A DNA stretch of 64,000 bases from positions 10,788,001-10,852,000 of the forward strand of contig CAJFCV020000004.1 in assembly GCA_904066235.2 (NCBI GenBank), written 5' to 3'. Position numbers and translations under genes: made by a program. Source of the stretch: Bursaphelenchus xylophilus (Eukaryota; Nematoda; Chromadorea; Rhabditida; Aphelenchoididae). Within the stretch, counting starts at the first letter, position 1, and every line of letters starts with the position of its first letter. The notes below the pieces were generated by a model. The model did not search any database. It saw only the letters and a program-made list of their open reading frames with translations, and was not told the origin of the DNA. Shown here piece by piece: positions 24,895-33,981 of the stretch.

Positions 24895-25130
24895 TAGTAA
24901 TTTTTATTCGAGGGTTTTTAGTGCCTTTGGGGTCAAAAAACTCGCGTCTCGGTCTTTCGGGTCGATGATAGTTCGGGTCAACAAAAAATTGATTGAGACG
25001 ACGTTGCAGATAGGGGGAGAGCCAAAAAAAAGTGGTAGGAGGAGCCTATAAACCCTGCGAAAGCCATTGAATCCTCGGCCGGGGCTTGGCGGTCGCTCGG
25101 CAAAGGCTCGGCGGAGACTTGCAAAACGCC
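24895..25130. repeat. Dispersed repeat with TTCGGGTCAACA and CTCGGCGGAGAC
   Basis: Shares gatgatagttcgggtcaaca, a short ggtaggaggagcct-type block and ggctcggcggagacttg with 59,865-60,060 and, inverted, with 61,550-61,720. Confidence 0.6.
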
Positions 25131-25279
25131 AACTTTCTGAAATGTCAGATATTTATAACCCTTGTTTTCTTAATCCTAAGTCATTGTATGTATATTATAT
25201 ATAATAATAGCATGCAGACGTTACATTCTGAGCTGAAAGCAAGGTTTTGTCCCGGCAAGGCAAGAGAAAACTGATAAAA

Positions 25280-25400
25280 TATCTTCTTCAAAATTCCAGA
25301 TCTGCTGTATTGACCTGAGATATTCAACGATCTTTGTCGCCGAGAGAGCACACAAAACGCGGAGCGTGGTCTGAGATGAAACACATTTGGCTATTACCTT
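25280..25400. repeat. Family C fragment
   Basis: gacctgagatattcaacgat and ccgagagagcacacaaaacg match the family's central block only. Confidence 0.55.
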
Positions 25401-25540
25401 GCTAGTTTCGTAGAAACAGATTGGTTTTCCTGGTTTTCTCTGGAAATACCGTATATATAGATTAGCATAGAAATTCAAGCTTGGCATTTTTAAAATTGCA
25501 GATTTTACTACATTTTTAGCAATTTTCCTTATTCTTTCTT

Positions 25541-25684
25541 ATGTCTGGAAAATAATGACGGGTCGTCGCGCTTTGGAATCGCCTATCATGGCTAGATGAA
25601 AATTTGGTGCGCGGCTGAACTGTTTTTTCGACGAGGCGAGAAATTTTGCTGCGACGACCCGTCACTTTTTCCCGACAGACTGAT
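25541..25684. mobile_element. Family A, A2 variant
   Basis: The stem is altered to gacgggtcgtcgcg at both inner ends (compensating changes on both sides), with the A2 core between; degenerate left TIR atgtctggaaaataatg. Confidence 0.7.
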
Positions 25685-25689
25685 ATCCA

Positions 25690-26210
25690 AAATTTTCAAT
25701 GCATTTCTTTTGCACTCAACAAAACAGAACTTTGTCCTTTGCCACCAAATTCAAAGCCACTTAAAATTTACAGCTAGAACGTCAGCTTTTCATTTCCGAA
25801 ATTACTATGAAAATTTAAAATTTATCTAATATTATTAAACCATATATCGCATGATTTTCCGGAGTAACTTTTTGTCCGTAATTTCAATAATGGAGGTGCT
25901 TGACGCCATAAAAAATAAAATTTATTGCTGTGCATATAGGTAGGTGATGTGGTTATGGTTCGTCGGTTCACAACGTACTGTTCCCTTCAGTTTTGCTGCA
26001 CTCACGTTTAATCGAGTGTAATGTAATTTCTACGTCGCCGTTTACACTATTTAAATGATAGTTGTTTTAGAGCCGGTGAGCCGGGTTCATTTTTCGTTTT
26101 TTTTTTGTTTGGAACTCTAGAATGTTGATCTTACAAAAAATGGGCTTCAAGTGCAAAGCTGAGTCTTCATTGAGGCTACAGTACCAATAATTGTTTCATA
26201 CAGTGAAAAA
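25690..26210. other. No supported feature
   Basis: Unique sequence without a convincing frame, TIR pair or RNA gene. Confidence 0.35.
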
Positions 26211-26235
26211 AAAGCTTACGCGGCGGCGACTTTTG

Positions 26236-26295
26236 AATTGCACAGTGCAAAAATGAAGTGCACAGTGCAAAAATAAAATGCACAGTGCAAAAAGC
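26236..26295. repeat. Three tandem 21-bp units around gcacagtgcaaaa
   Basis: tgcacagtgcaaaaatgaag, then two more near-copies. The TGCACAGTGCA palindrome recurs across the window (e.g. 26,453, 34,620, 40,207, 59,540). Confidence 0.65.
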
Positions 26296-26707
26296 TTAGC
26301 GAAAAAAAGTATGCGCACTTTATGAAAACGCTAATACTAAGCGGCCAAGAAGTCTTGACATGTTTTCGCACCGTTCGGGTGCCCGAATTCGGCGTTGCGG
26401 CGAGATGTGGCGCGATAAAAATTCGGCGGAGTGCGAAAAAAGAGCGCACTGTGCTTTCGAACGCGCTTTTCAAAACAACTTTTTTGCACTGTTCGGGGTC
26501 GCAGTGCACCGTGAATTTTACTCGGCGGGGTCCAAAAAAAGAGAATTTTCTGGCCCGTAGTAATGAGCCTAATAATAGAAAAAAATCGGAAAAATAATAT
26601 GTGATGCTTTACCAAAAAAAATCAAAGATTTATACATGTTGTGTTCTGCGGAAACTTCGGTTTTTTGACGCCAAAAATAGCAAAGAATTGACAAATTTTT
26701 CTTGTAA

Positions 26708-26816
26708 CAGTCTGTCGGGAAAATAATGTGTCGCAGGAAAATGCCTCGCATTCTCGCCGAGCAATGATGAGCGATTCCAAAGCGCGACAAATCCACATTA
26801 TTTTCCCTACAGGCTG
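26708..26816. mobile_element. Family A, A2, shortened
   Basis: Both TIRs with an internal deletion; right TIR ttttccctacaggctg is degenerate. Confidence 0.65.
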
Positions 26817-27066
26817 ATGCCACTTGCGCTCAATTTTGGGACATTCCCCGCGAAAGTTCGGGATTTAATTTATCGGCGACGTCGCGGGCGCAAAAGCGCA
26901 AATCCGGGTTTGTTTTTTTTTTGAGTTTTCCTCTTTATCCTTGACAAAATTGTCCCAAGATCAATGCTCAGATCTTGCATAAATTTTGCCAGCGCGAAGC
27001 ACTTATGAATTCCAGGAAATTTCAGGAATGCCGCTGCAAAGCGCGAGACAAAATTTTTATTAGGGT

Positions 27067-27255
27067 GTCCCATAAGTCTTGCAAATTTTTTTGGTCGTCG
27101 ATTTGTGCGAATTCTTGTAAGCTTTGAAATGCATTACGGAGTATGTTGGGTATACGGTTTTGGAGCTCAGACAAAGCGCTTCTAAATCGTATATATAAAG
27201 GGCACATAAGGTCCACCTGGTACCCACACAGCCCCAAAATTGTATTAGACGGCGG
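27067..27255 (-). pseudogene. Possible mariner transposase C-terminus
   Basis: Minus strand reads CGYQVDLMCPLYIRFR and then LQNRIPNILRNAFQSLQEF, resembling the LxELxxRIxxxxxxIpxxmLxNv C-terminal pattern of Tc1/mariner transposases. The upstream part is separated by the inserted palindrome. No catalytic residues are visible. Confidence 0.4.
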
Positions 27256-28014
27256 GCGCACACTTGCGGGCAACCAGTTTGCGGGCAACCAGTTTGCGGG
27301 CAAATTTTTTGCGGGCAGCCACTTTGCGGGCAGCCGACATTTGCGGCCAGCACCGGCATTTGCGGGCAGCCTGGGACATTTGCGGGCAGGGTCGACAGTT
27401 GCGGGCAGCCTGGACGATTTGCGAGCAGCCGACATTTGCGGGCAACCGACCCCTGATTGTGAGGGTAACAGGGTGGAGGTGGAAAAATTACTATGATATT
27501 TTGGAAATTTGCCGACATTTTCGGGCAGCCGACATTTGCGGGCAACCGGCGCTTGAGGATAACAAGGTGGAGGTGGAAAAATTACTGCGATTTTTTGGAA
27601 GTTTACCGACATTTGCGGGCAGGCAATACTTGCGGGAAGCCGACATTTGCGGGCAACAGTTCCAAAAGTTCCTATACAGTCTGTGTGATTGTTTTTTCCT
27701 GTTGCCCGCAAATGTCGGCTGCCCGCAAGTGTCGGCTGCCCGCAAATGTCGGCAAATTTTCAAAATATCGCAGTAATATTTCCACCTCCGCCCTGTAACC
27801 CTCAGGTACCGGTTGCCCGCAAATGTCGGCTGCCCGCAAGTGTCGGTTGCCCGCAAGTGTCCCAGGCTGCCCGCAAATGTCTCAGCTGCCCGCAAATGTT
27901 TCAGCTGCCCGCAAATGTGACCCCCCAAATTTTGCCCGCAAAGTGGCTGCCCGCAAAAAATTTGCCCGCAAACTGGTTGCCCGCAAAGTGGTTGCCCGCA
28001 AGTGTCGCGACGCC
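27253..28014. mobile_element. Palindromic GCGGGCA/TGCCCGC element with direct flanking repeat
   Basis: The left half carries about 20 spaced TTGCGGGCA motifs, the right half their inverse TGCCCGCAA; the tips acggcg...cgccgt are inverted. Flanks read GTATTAG/ACGGCG and CGCCGT/ATTAGAC, so ATTAG is duplicated. It sits inside the 27060 mariner-like element. The long open frames here are by-products of the repeat. Confidence 0.75.
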
Positions 28015-28689
28015 GTATTAGACATTAAGAAAAATTTTGGTTGTTGATTTTAAAATGTATATATGCTTTGAAAAAATAGATCTGTTGGCCCACTGAACGT
28101 CGAAGAGTACTCAGTCGATTTTTTACAAAGTGTGGTGACAAAGGTGCAGCCTCACTTACCAAGGAACGGAATCGTTCTCCTAACCCTTCCCAAAACAGGA
28201 TGATATTAAGGAATGTCAAGTATTTGCCCGGAGGGCATGTGGTTGGTTAAAATTTCTACTCTGTTAACAAGTGTAAGAAATGGCGATTTTAACAGTACCA
28301 AACATTAAGGAGTGTAGTTCTTTAGGCCCTCGAAATGACACTTAAAACCAAGAATTTGCAAGACTTATGGGACACCCTAATATATTCTCGAATACTTTCT
28401 CTATTTTTCTCAATTTTTTGGAACCTCAAAAAACTAGTTTTGCTGCCCCAAAACAGTTGCGGAGATCATCCCGAAAAAGATACGGTCAAAATCTCCCGAA
28501 GCAGTCCACGTCAGTCCTTGAGACAGTATTTATTCTGAGCGGAGACGGATTACCTTTTATTATCAAACTTCTCATTGTTGGCCAAAAATCTTTTCCCTTT
28601 TTGTGAGGGATTTATCTCCTTTTCAAGACATGCGATCTTTATTTTATCAAGTCTTTTTTTTCAATTTTTAAGACAATAATTTCAACGGC

Positions 28690-29170
28690 GGAAATCGTCA
28701 TAGTGCGCGCACATTTTTTTTTGAAATTTTAAAAATTTCTCACACGTTTCGAGGATTGGCCATAGATCAATTCCTGAAAATTGTGGCTCGTGCTTTGCAC
28801 GGGTATTCCTGGGGGATGTTTCACGTACAAAAAAGGCACTAACTCGAGTTAGCGGCATCACAGAAAAAGCGGAGAGAGCAGAAAAAAAAGAGTAGTGGTA
28901 ACTCGAGTGACCTGACTTTGTATCGACTTTGGCCGCACATTTTGGGCCATAACTTTTGATACAGTGGACCAATTTGCGCCGTTCCAAAAAATATTAATGC
29001 TGCTGGTACACAGAATACATGGATATAAATTTGTAAAATTTTCTTCTAAATTATGCAAATAATATGCAAATTTTTTTTCTCTGCTCCCTCATCTTTTCGC
29101 GTGATGCCGCTAACTCAAGTTAGTGCCCTTTTGTACGTGAAACAAACATCCCCCTGAAATTTTCAGAATT
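28690..29170. repeat. Family C copy interrupted by a 344-bp MITE
   Basis: tggccatagatcaattcctg plus gctcgtgctttgcacgggt on the left, and tgaaattttcagaatt after the insertion, are family C blocks. Confidence 0.6.
28811..29154. mobile_element. MITE with TIR GGGGGATGTTTCACGTACAA
   Basis: Inverted ends of about 60 bp, including ggcactaactcgagttagcg/cgctaactcaagttagtgcc. A CCT on both outer sides suggests a 3-bp duplication. No coding. Confidence 0.75.
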
Positions 29171-29880
29171 TATAAGTGATTCATGCTGGCAAAGTTTTAA
29201 GTATTTTTTTGCTACCCTTTTTCGTACAGCTATTGCTAATTTACAGTGTAAAACACTATATTTCTTTGGGATTTTTCCGTCTTTATTGTAGTTTTAATTT
29301 GATTTACTGGTTTGTAGCTTCTAGGAACTCAAAATACGGTCTAATTTTTTCAGACAAACTATTACAATATAATAAACTTTGATTAAACTACCATTTTTTC
29401 TGTCACTATAACAATTAATTTAAAAAAATAAAAAAAATTATTAAATTTTAAAAATATTTTTATTATTAAATATATTTTTTTTTTAATTTCACCTGACTTC
29501 TCCCTTATTACACCCTAATTAATCTCAAGAATCTCCCTATACTTGTTGTTTACTGCACTTTCTACACAACATTCCATCAACATTTGCTCCAAACAGCGTC
29601 CATTTTGTATTAGAATTTCACTAATTCATAATGAGTGCAGAAAACGGGCGGGCAAAATGTTTAGCGCGTCATTCGGCTGCCAAGTCTACCGTAACTGAAG
29701 AATGAGGAGCATTGCCTATTATAAGTTTAGACATGGGGTGGAAAAAAGAAATGTTTGGGTTGGAGAACGGGGGTGGGCAGTCTGGATGTTCGGGATGTCG
29801 TTATGGGGCGTCTGAAGAGACGTTGACATCAATCTAGCGATCAGTCGACTCTGAATACCCTCCGGAGAAGGAGCGTACTT
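29160..29880. other. AT-rich stretch, no supported feature
   Basis: 29390-29490 is nearly pure A/T. No credible gene. Confidence 0.4.
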
Positions 29881-29885
29881 TCTAT

Positions 29886-30028
29886 CAGTCTGTCTGTAAA
29901 ATTATGTTTATTTGTCGCGCTTTGGAATCGCCTATCGTCGCCTAACGACGCTAGCTGAAGACGTGTGCGACTGCCACGAGGGCAGACATTTTGCAACGAA
30001 ACCTCCACATTATTTTCCCGACAGAAGC
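29886..30028. mobile_element. Family A, A2, diverged
   Basis: Left TIR cagtctgtctgtaaaattat, right tattttcccgacagaa; core ttggaatcgcctatcgtcg. Confidence 0.65.
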
Positions 30029-30353
30029 TGTTTCAGTCCGTCGGAAAATCGCGCAGCAAATTTCCACCGCTTGCCGTCACAAAGCGAGGATGGGCGATTA
30101 CTTCGGAACCTACGGCAGCATTTTTTTTAGAGCAATTAAACCATATAGAGATTACCCGGTCTTCAGATTAAGCCACTGCAGTTTGGTATGCCTACGAATT
30201 TCATGCTATTCTGGGCCACGCATTCCGCAGACTTTGCTTTTTTAATCCCCCAAAGGTTAGTCCAAAAGATAAAAAAATTTTAATTGCGGGACCAAAAAAC
30301 GGGCAGCTCCATTTTTTTTTATTTTTACACCCATATGGAGATATTGGAGATAT

Positions 30354-30497
30354 CAGCCTGTCGGGAAAATCATGAGAACACTGTCGCATCGAAAAAAATT
30401 TTAAATTGAAAAATCTTGAAAATGAATTGTGTCGCGGAAAACCCAAGTTTTTTTTTTCACTTCAGCGACGCGATTGATGCAGCGACACTTTGCTCGT
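30354..30497. mobile_element. Family A, A1, right TIR missing
   Basis: Left TIR cagcctgtcgggaaaatcat; the core runs to ctttgctcgtta and then the next element begins. Confidence 0.7.
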
Positions 30498-30500
30498 TAT

Positions 30501-30653
30501 CAGTCTGTCGGAAAAATAACGGCGGATCGTCGCAGCAAAATGTCTCGCCTTGCCGCTATCGCGCACCAAATCCCAAGCCGCGGTTTGCAGTCGCGAAGCG
30601 ATGATGGGCGATTCCGAGGTGCGACGATCCGCCGTTATTTTTCCGACAGACTG
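30501..30653. mobile_element. Family A, A3
   Basis: Stem aacggcggatcgtcg/cgacgatccgccgtt. The core equals the A2 core inverted. A spare TIR follows at 30656-30674. Confidence 0.8.
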
Positions 30654-30901
30654 ATATTTTCCCGACAGACTGATACCCAAAAAAAAAGATTTTTGCATAG
30701 GCTTCCTTGGAACAGCCAAGAAGTTCAAAAAAAAATTGTTGAAAACGAGAGAGCGTGCAAAATGCGAGGACATGTTAGAGAAAAAGTGCTTTCGGCGACG
30801 TCTTTTTCAATTTCTGACAGTTTTAGTCGGCGCAACATTTCTACAAAATAACATTTTTTCAAAGAGAAATCTTGTTCACGACAACAGAGGTGTCTGGCTA
30901 T

Positions 30902-31043
30902 CAGTCTGTCGGGAAAATAATGGGCGCAATGTCCAACGTCGATGGAGTCGCTGAAGTGAAAAGCAATTTGATTTTTCCGCGACACAATTCATTTCCTCCG
31001 CGGCGACGCAATTTTCGATGATCATTATTTTCCCGACAGACTG
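30902..31043. mobile_element. Family A, A1 (core inverted)
   Basis: The core reads from the gcgcaatgtc side, opposite in orientation to the copy at 32014; TIRs complete. Confidence 0.75.
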
Positions 31044-31530
31044 ATATTTTGCACTGTACATTTTGTTAAAGTGCAAGTAAACATATCGCAAATATATCAC
31101 AGAAAATTCTGATCTAACGATTTTATAAGTCTGTGTACGTATTTATTTCAAAACCCTCTCCGCCAAAAAATGATGACATATTTTGCTACATTACAATTTC
31201 AAATACACATATCTTCACTAAATATTCTAAAAACACCACCCATTTTCACTGAATATTCTAGAAACCCCATCTATTCTTGTCTAATTCCCGGCTTAATCGA
31301 CGATTCGATTGTTTGGGGCATCAAATTACTCTAGTATTCTGCGTAGTGGATCAATTTCAAAATGTTCTGTTCAGAGTATTCGGAAAAGTGCGTGACTGCG
31401 ATAACATGTACTACAAAGTGATTATGAATTTCGTTAACCGCTTATGAGTTTAAGTGCGTCTTATGATCGTAAAAGCTCCCGTATAGCGAACTTTTTGTAA
31501 TCAAAATTTTTTTTTTGGTTTCTTTGAGCT
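31044..31530. other. No supported feature
   Basis: Unique AT-rich DNA; no frame or repeat pair I can defend. Confidence 0.35.
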
Positions 31531-31535
31531 TTTAT

Positions 31536-31667
31536 CAGCCTGTCGGGAAAATAATGAGCACATACTGCATAGAAAATGAATGCTGTCGCGGCAAAATCAA
31601 ATTGCTTTTCAATTCAGCGACGGGAGTGGCGCAGCGACATTGAGCTCATTATTTTTCCGGCAGAATG
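31536..31667. mobile_element. Family A, A1
   Basis: Left TIR cagcctgtcgggaaaataat; right TIR tatttttccggcagaatg. Confidence 0.75.
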
Positions 31668-31695
31668 GTACTTTTTAAAAAAAAAATCAAAAAAG

Positions 31696-31987
31696 CTGTC
31701 GGGAAAATAATAAGCGCAATGCCGCTGCCCCAATCGCGACGCTGAAATAAAAAGCAATTTGACTTCGCCGCGAGAAAAATCGTTTTCTCGGTGGCGATGC
31801 GACAGTGTTCTTTGTCAATTTGTCTGGAAAATAACAGCGGGTTGCAGCAGCGAAATATCTTGCCTCATCCAAAAACGGGTGCAGTCGCAATTTCCCAGCT
31901 GCGGCTGGGGAAATCCCATCATCAAGCAAAGCGATGATGGGCGATTCCTAGGCCGTGACGATCCGCCGTTATTTTCCCGACAGACTG
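31696..31987. mobile_element. Family A, truncated A1 fused to A3
   Basis: A1 lacks its right TIR (31696-31810). An A3 copy follows (31817-31987) with an enlarged core containing cccagctgcggctggggaaa. Confidence 0.65.
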
Positions 31988-32013
31988 ATATTAGTCTGTC
32001 GAGAAAATAATAT

Positions 32014-32166
32014 CAGTCTGTCGGGAAAATAATGAGCACTCTGTCGGATCGAAAATCGCATCGCCACCGAAAAAATGAATTGTGTCGCGGCAAAATCATG
32101 TTGCTTTTCATCTCAGCGACACGATTGGCACTTTGAAATTGTCCTCATTATTTTCCCGACAGACTG
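32014..32166. mobile_element. Family A, A1
   Basis: Complete. Closely resembles the copy at 32277, including the shared ggcactttgaaattgtcctc block, so the two are recent sister copies. Confidence 0.85.
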
Positions 32167-32276
32167 ACATTAGTCTGTCGAGAAAATTCAAGGCACAATG
32201 TCGCGTAGTGGCGGAAGCCCGAGCGTCGCACTTCATGGAATTGAGCTGATAACTCCGCCTTTGTAAGCGGGGTTAT

Positions 32277-32429
32277 CAGTCTGTCGGGAAAATAATGAGC
32301 ACTCTGTCGCATCGAAAATCGCATCGCTGCCAGGAAAATGAATTTTGTCGCGGCAAAATCAAGTTGCCTTTCATTTCAGCGACACGATCGGCACTTTGAA
32401 ATTGTCCTCATTATTTTCCCGACAGACTG
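32277..32429. mobile_element. Family A, A1
   Basis: Complete; sister of 32014-32166, separated by about 110 bp that includes a gagcgtcgcactt family C tip. Confidence 0.85.
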
Positions 32430-32439
32430 ATGATAGGTC

Positions 32440-33420
32440 GCTAAACTTGTTTTTGGAACTTTCCACTCTTTTTATGCTATGCAATTCTTCAATTCTTTCC
32501 ATCGAATTTGGCGTACACATTGGCCAAATTGACGCCATTTTCGTCCTATGGTAGGCTGACCCCATGATCCACGCCTCTTGCTATGTTTGCGCTCGCCGCG
32601 CTATACACCGTTATTGCACTTTAATTAAGCGCCTAATCCCCAGTGTTTGCATTTTCGCCCCGCCGGCGTCATGAGATTAGGCGAAATTGCATGCTTCTAT
32701 AAATTTCGGGGCGGGGCATCGGTGGCCCGAAGGTGTTTGTTTTTGGGGTTACGTGTCGCCGGTAGGTGTGTCCAGTGTTTTTAATTCTTTTCGAGGTAAT
32801 GGGAGGGGGAGAATTTGATTAATTTTTTATGTCTTAAGATGTTTTTCGCCACATGGCCGCTTATTGCGGGGCTTGCAGCGGGGCATGGACGGTTGTTACA
32901 GTGCCGCCAAAGCTTTGAGCGATGAATTGCGGACAGCCTGAAAATTTGTTCGTTATCAAATGGGTTCGTTGTACAGAGGCTCGTTTTATCCTGTAACTGA
33001 GTCCTCGGACCTGTACAATGATTTGCTATAGACAGGTTGTATCGTACGGCAATTGGTGTATATATGTTTTACTGTAGTATTTTTTGCTCTACTGGACCTT
33101 GATGTTTTAAAATCATTATTACATTATCTGTAATTCACTGTAAAATTTTGTATAATCAATTTACAGCGCCATATTTTTCGTATGCCCTTTTCAGACCTTC
33201 TAGAACACTGTAAATGCCATAAATTGCATTTACTTTTATATGATCTTCTACATTCCTTGTGACAGTTTTTTAGGAACCTTTTTTTTCGAGTAAAAATTAT
33301 ATTACAATTGCTCTTTCTACTTTATGCTCTCTTCAGCTTTTACACTATAAAACGGCTCCGCAAAGTTTGTAGAGAAAACCCTTTTAAAAGTAGCCTGTCT
33401 ATGATGATTGCCTGTATACA
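32440..33420. promoter_or_regulatory. Unique intergenic region, possible upstream control of the neuropeptide gene
   Basis: Repeat-poor. Holds GCCTAATCCC (32631-32640) and its inverse GAGATTAGGC (32673-32682), both containing TAATC cores bound by K50-type homeodomains, and a TATAAA at 32698. Regulatory role is inferred from position about 1.3 kb before the start codon at 33982. Confidence 0.3.
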
Positions 33421-33430
33421 TATAAGCCAT

Positions 33431-33575
33431 AGTCTGTCGGGAAAATAATCAGCACAATGTCGCTTCGCAGATTACATCGCTGAATTGGAAAGCAACTTGA
33501 TTTTGTCGCGACACAATCCATTTTCTCGGCGGCGATTCGAAGCGACAGAGTGCTCATTATTTTCCCGACAGACTG
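33431..33575. mobile_element. Family A, A1 (core inverted)
   Basis: Complete TIRs flanked by ata on both sides; 0.4 kb upstream of the neuropeptide start. Confidence 0.8.
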
Positions 33576-33950
33576 ATATATCTAATTGTCATTGTAATTT
33601 CTAATATACCCCAAGTTTAAACGCTCTAATAATTTCTCTATTTCATCTTTTTTTGACGAGTCTTCCAGTCTTTACATAGAATATTCTGAGCTACAGTAGG
33701 CGTTAATCTTTTTCCGGCCCTCCTCCTCCTCGTCGTCCGCGATCATGACCAAAGCACTGGTCGTTTGGCTTCGCTTACGCACTCGATATTACAACCATAA
33801 ATACCGGCATGCAGCATGCATACAACCCACTCGTGTCGCGTTTTTCTATATTCCTTTATATTCGCGTTTCCACTCGCCGAATCATCGAGTCGGACTCGGT
33901 GGAAAAAAAGTTAAAGGATTAGTCTATAGAAGGCCTGAAAATAATGTATG

Positions 33951-33959
33951 TGCTTGCAG
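33951..33959 (+). promoter_or_regulatory. Probable trans-splice acceptor of the neuropeptide gene
   Basis: tgcttgcag followed by G lies 22 bases before the chosen ATG, with no matching donor nearby. In nematodes such an orphan acceptor usually receives a spliced leader. Inference from position only. Confidence 0.45.
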
Positions 33960-33981
33960 GACTACACACATCATAGTTGTC

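Larger units (their letters stand above)
27060..28380. mobile_element. Mariner-like element, TIR TTAGGGTGTCCCATAAGTC
   Basis: Ends ttagggtgtcccataagtct and agacttatgggacaccctaa are inverted over 27+ bases with TA on both sides; 1321 bp, the usual mariner length. The middle is replaced by a GCGGGCA palindrome. Confidence 0.8.

Noticed and set aside
26236..26295. CRISPR-like short repeats
   Set aside because: Only three near-contiguous 21-bp units without unique spacers, in a eukaryotic genome.
27022..28047. ORFs of 101-229 codons rich in CPQMSAARK/CGQ
   Set aside because: Open in several frames on both strands from GCGGGCA units; only the last 60 residues on the minus strand look transposase-like.
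33745..33981. Upstream extension of the neuropeptide ORF
   Set aside because: It would bury the signal peptide at residue 80, and an acceptor-like site separates it from the chosen ATG.
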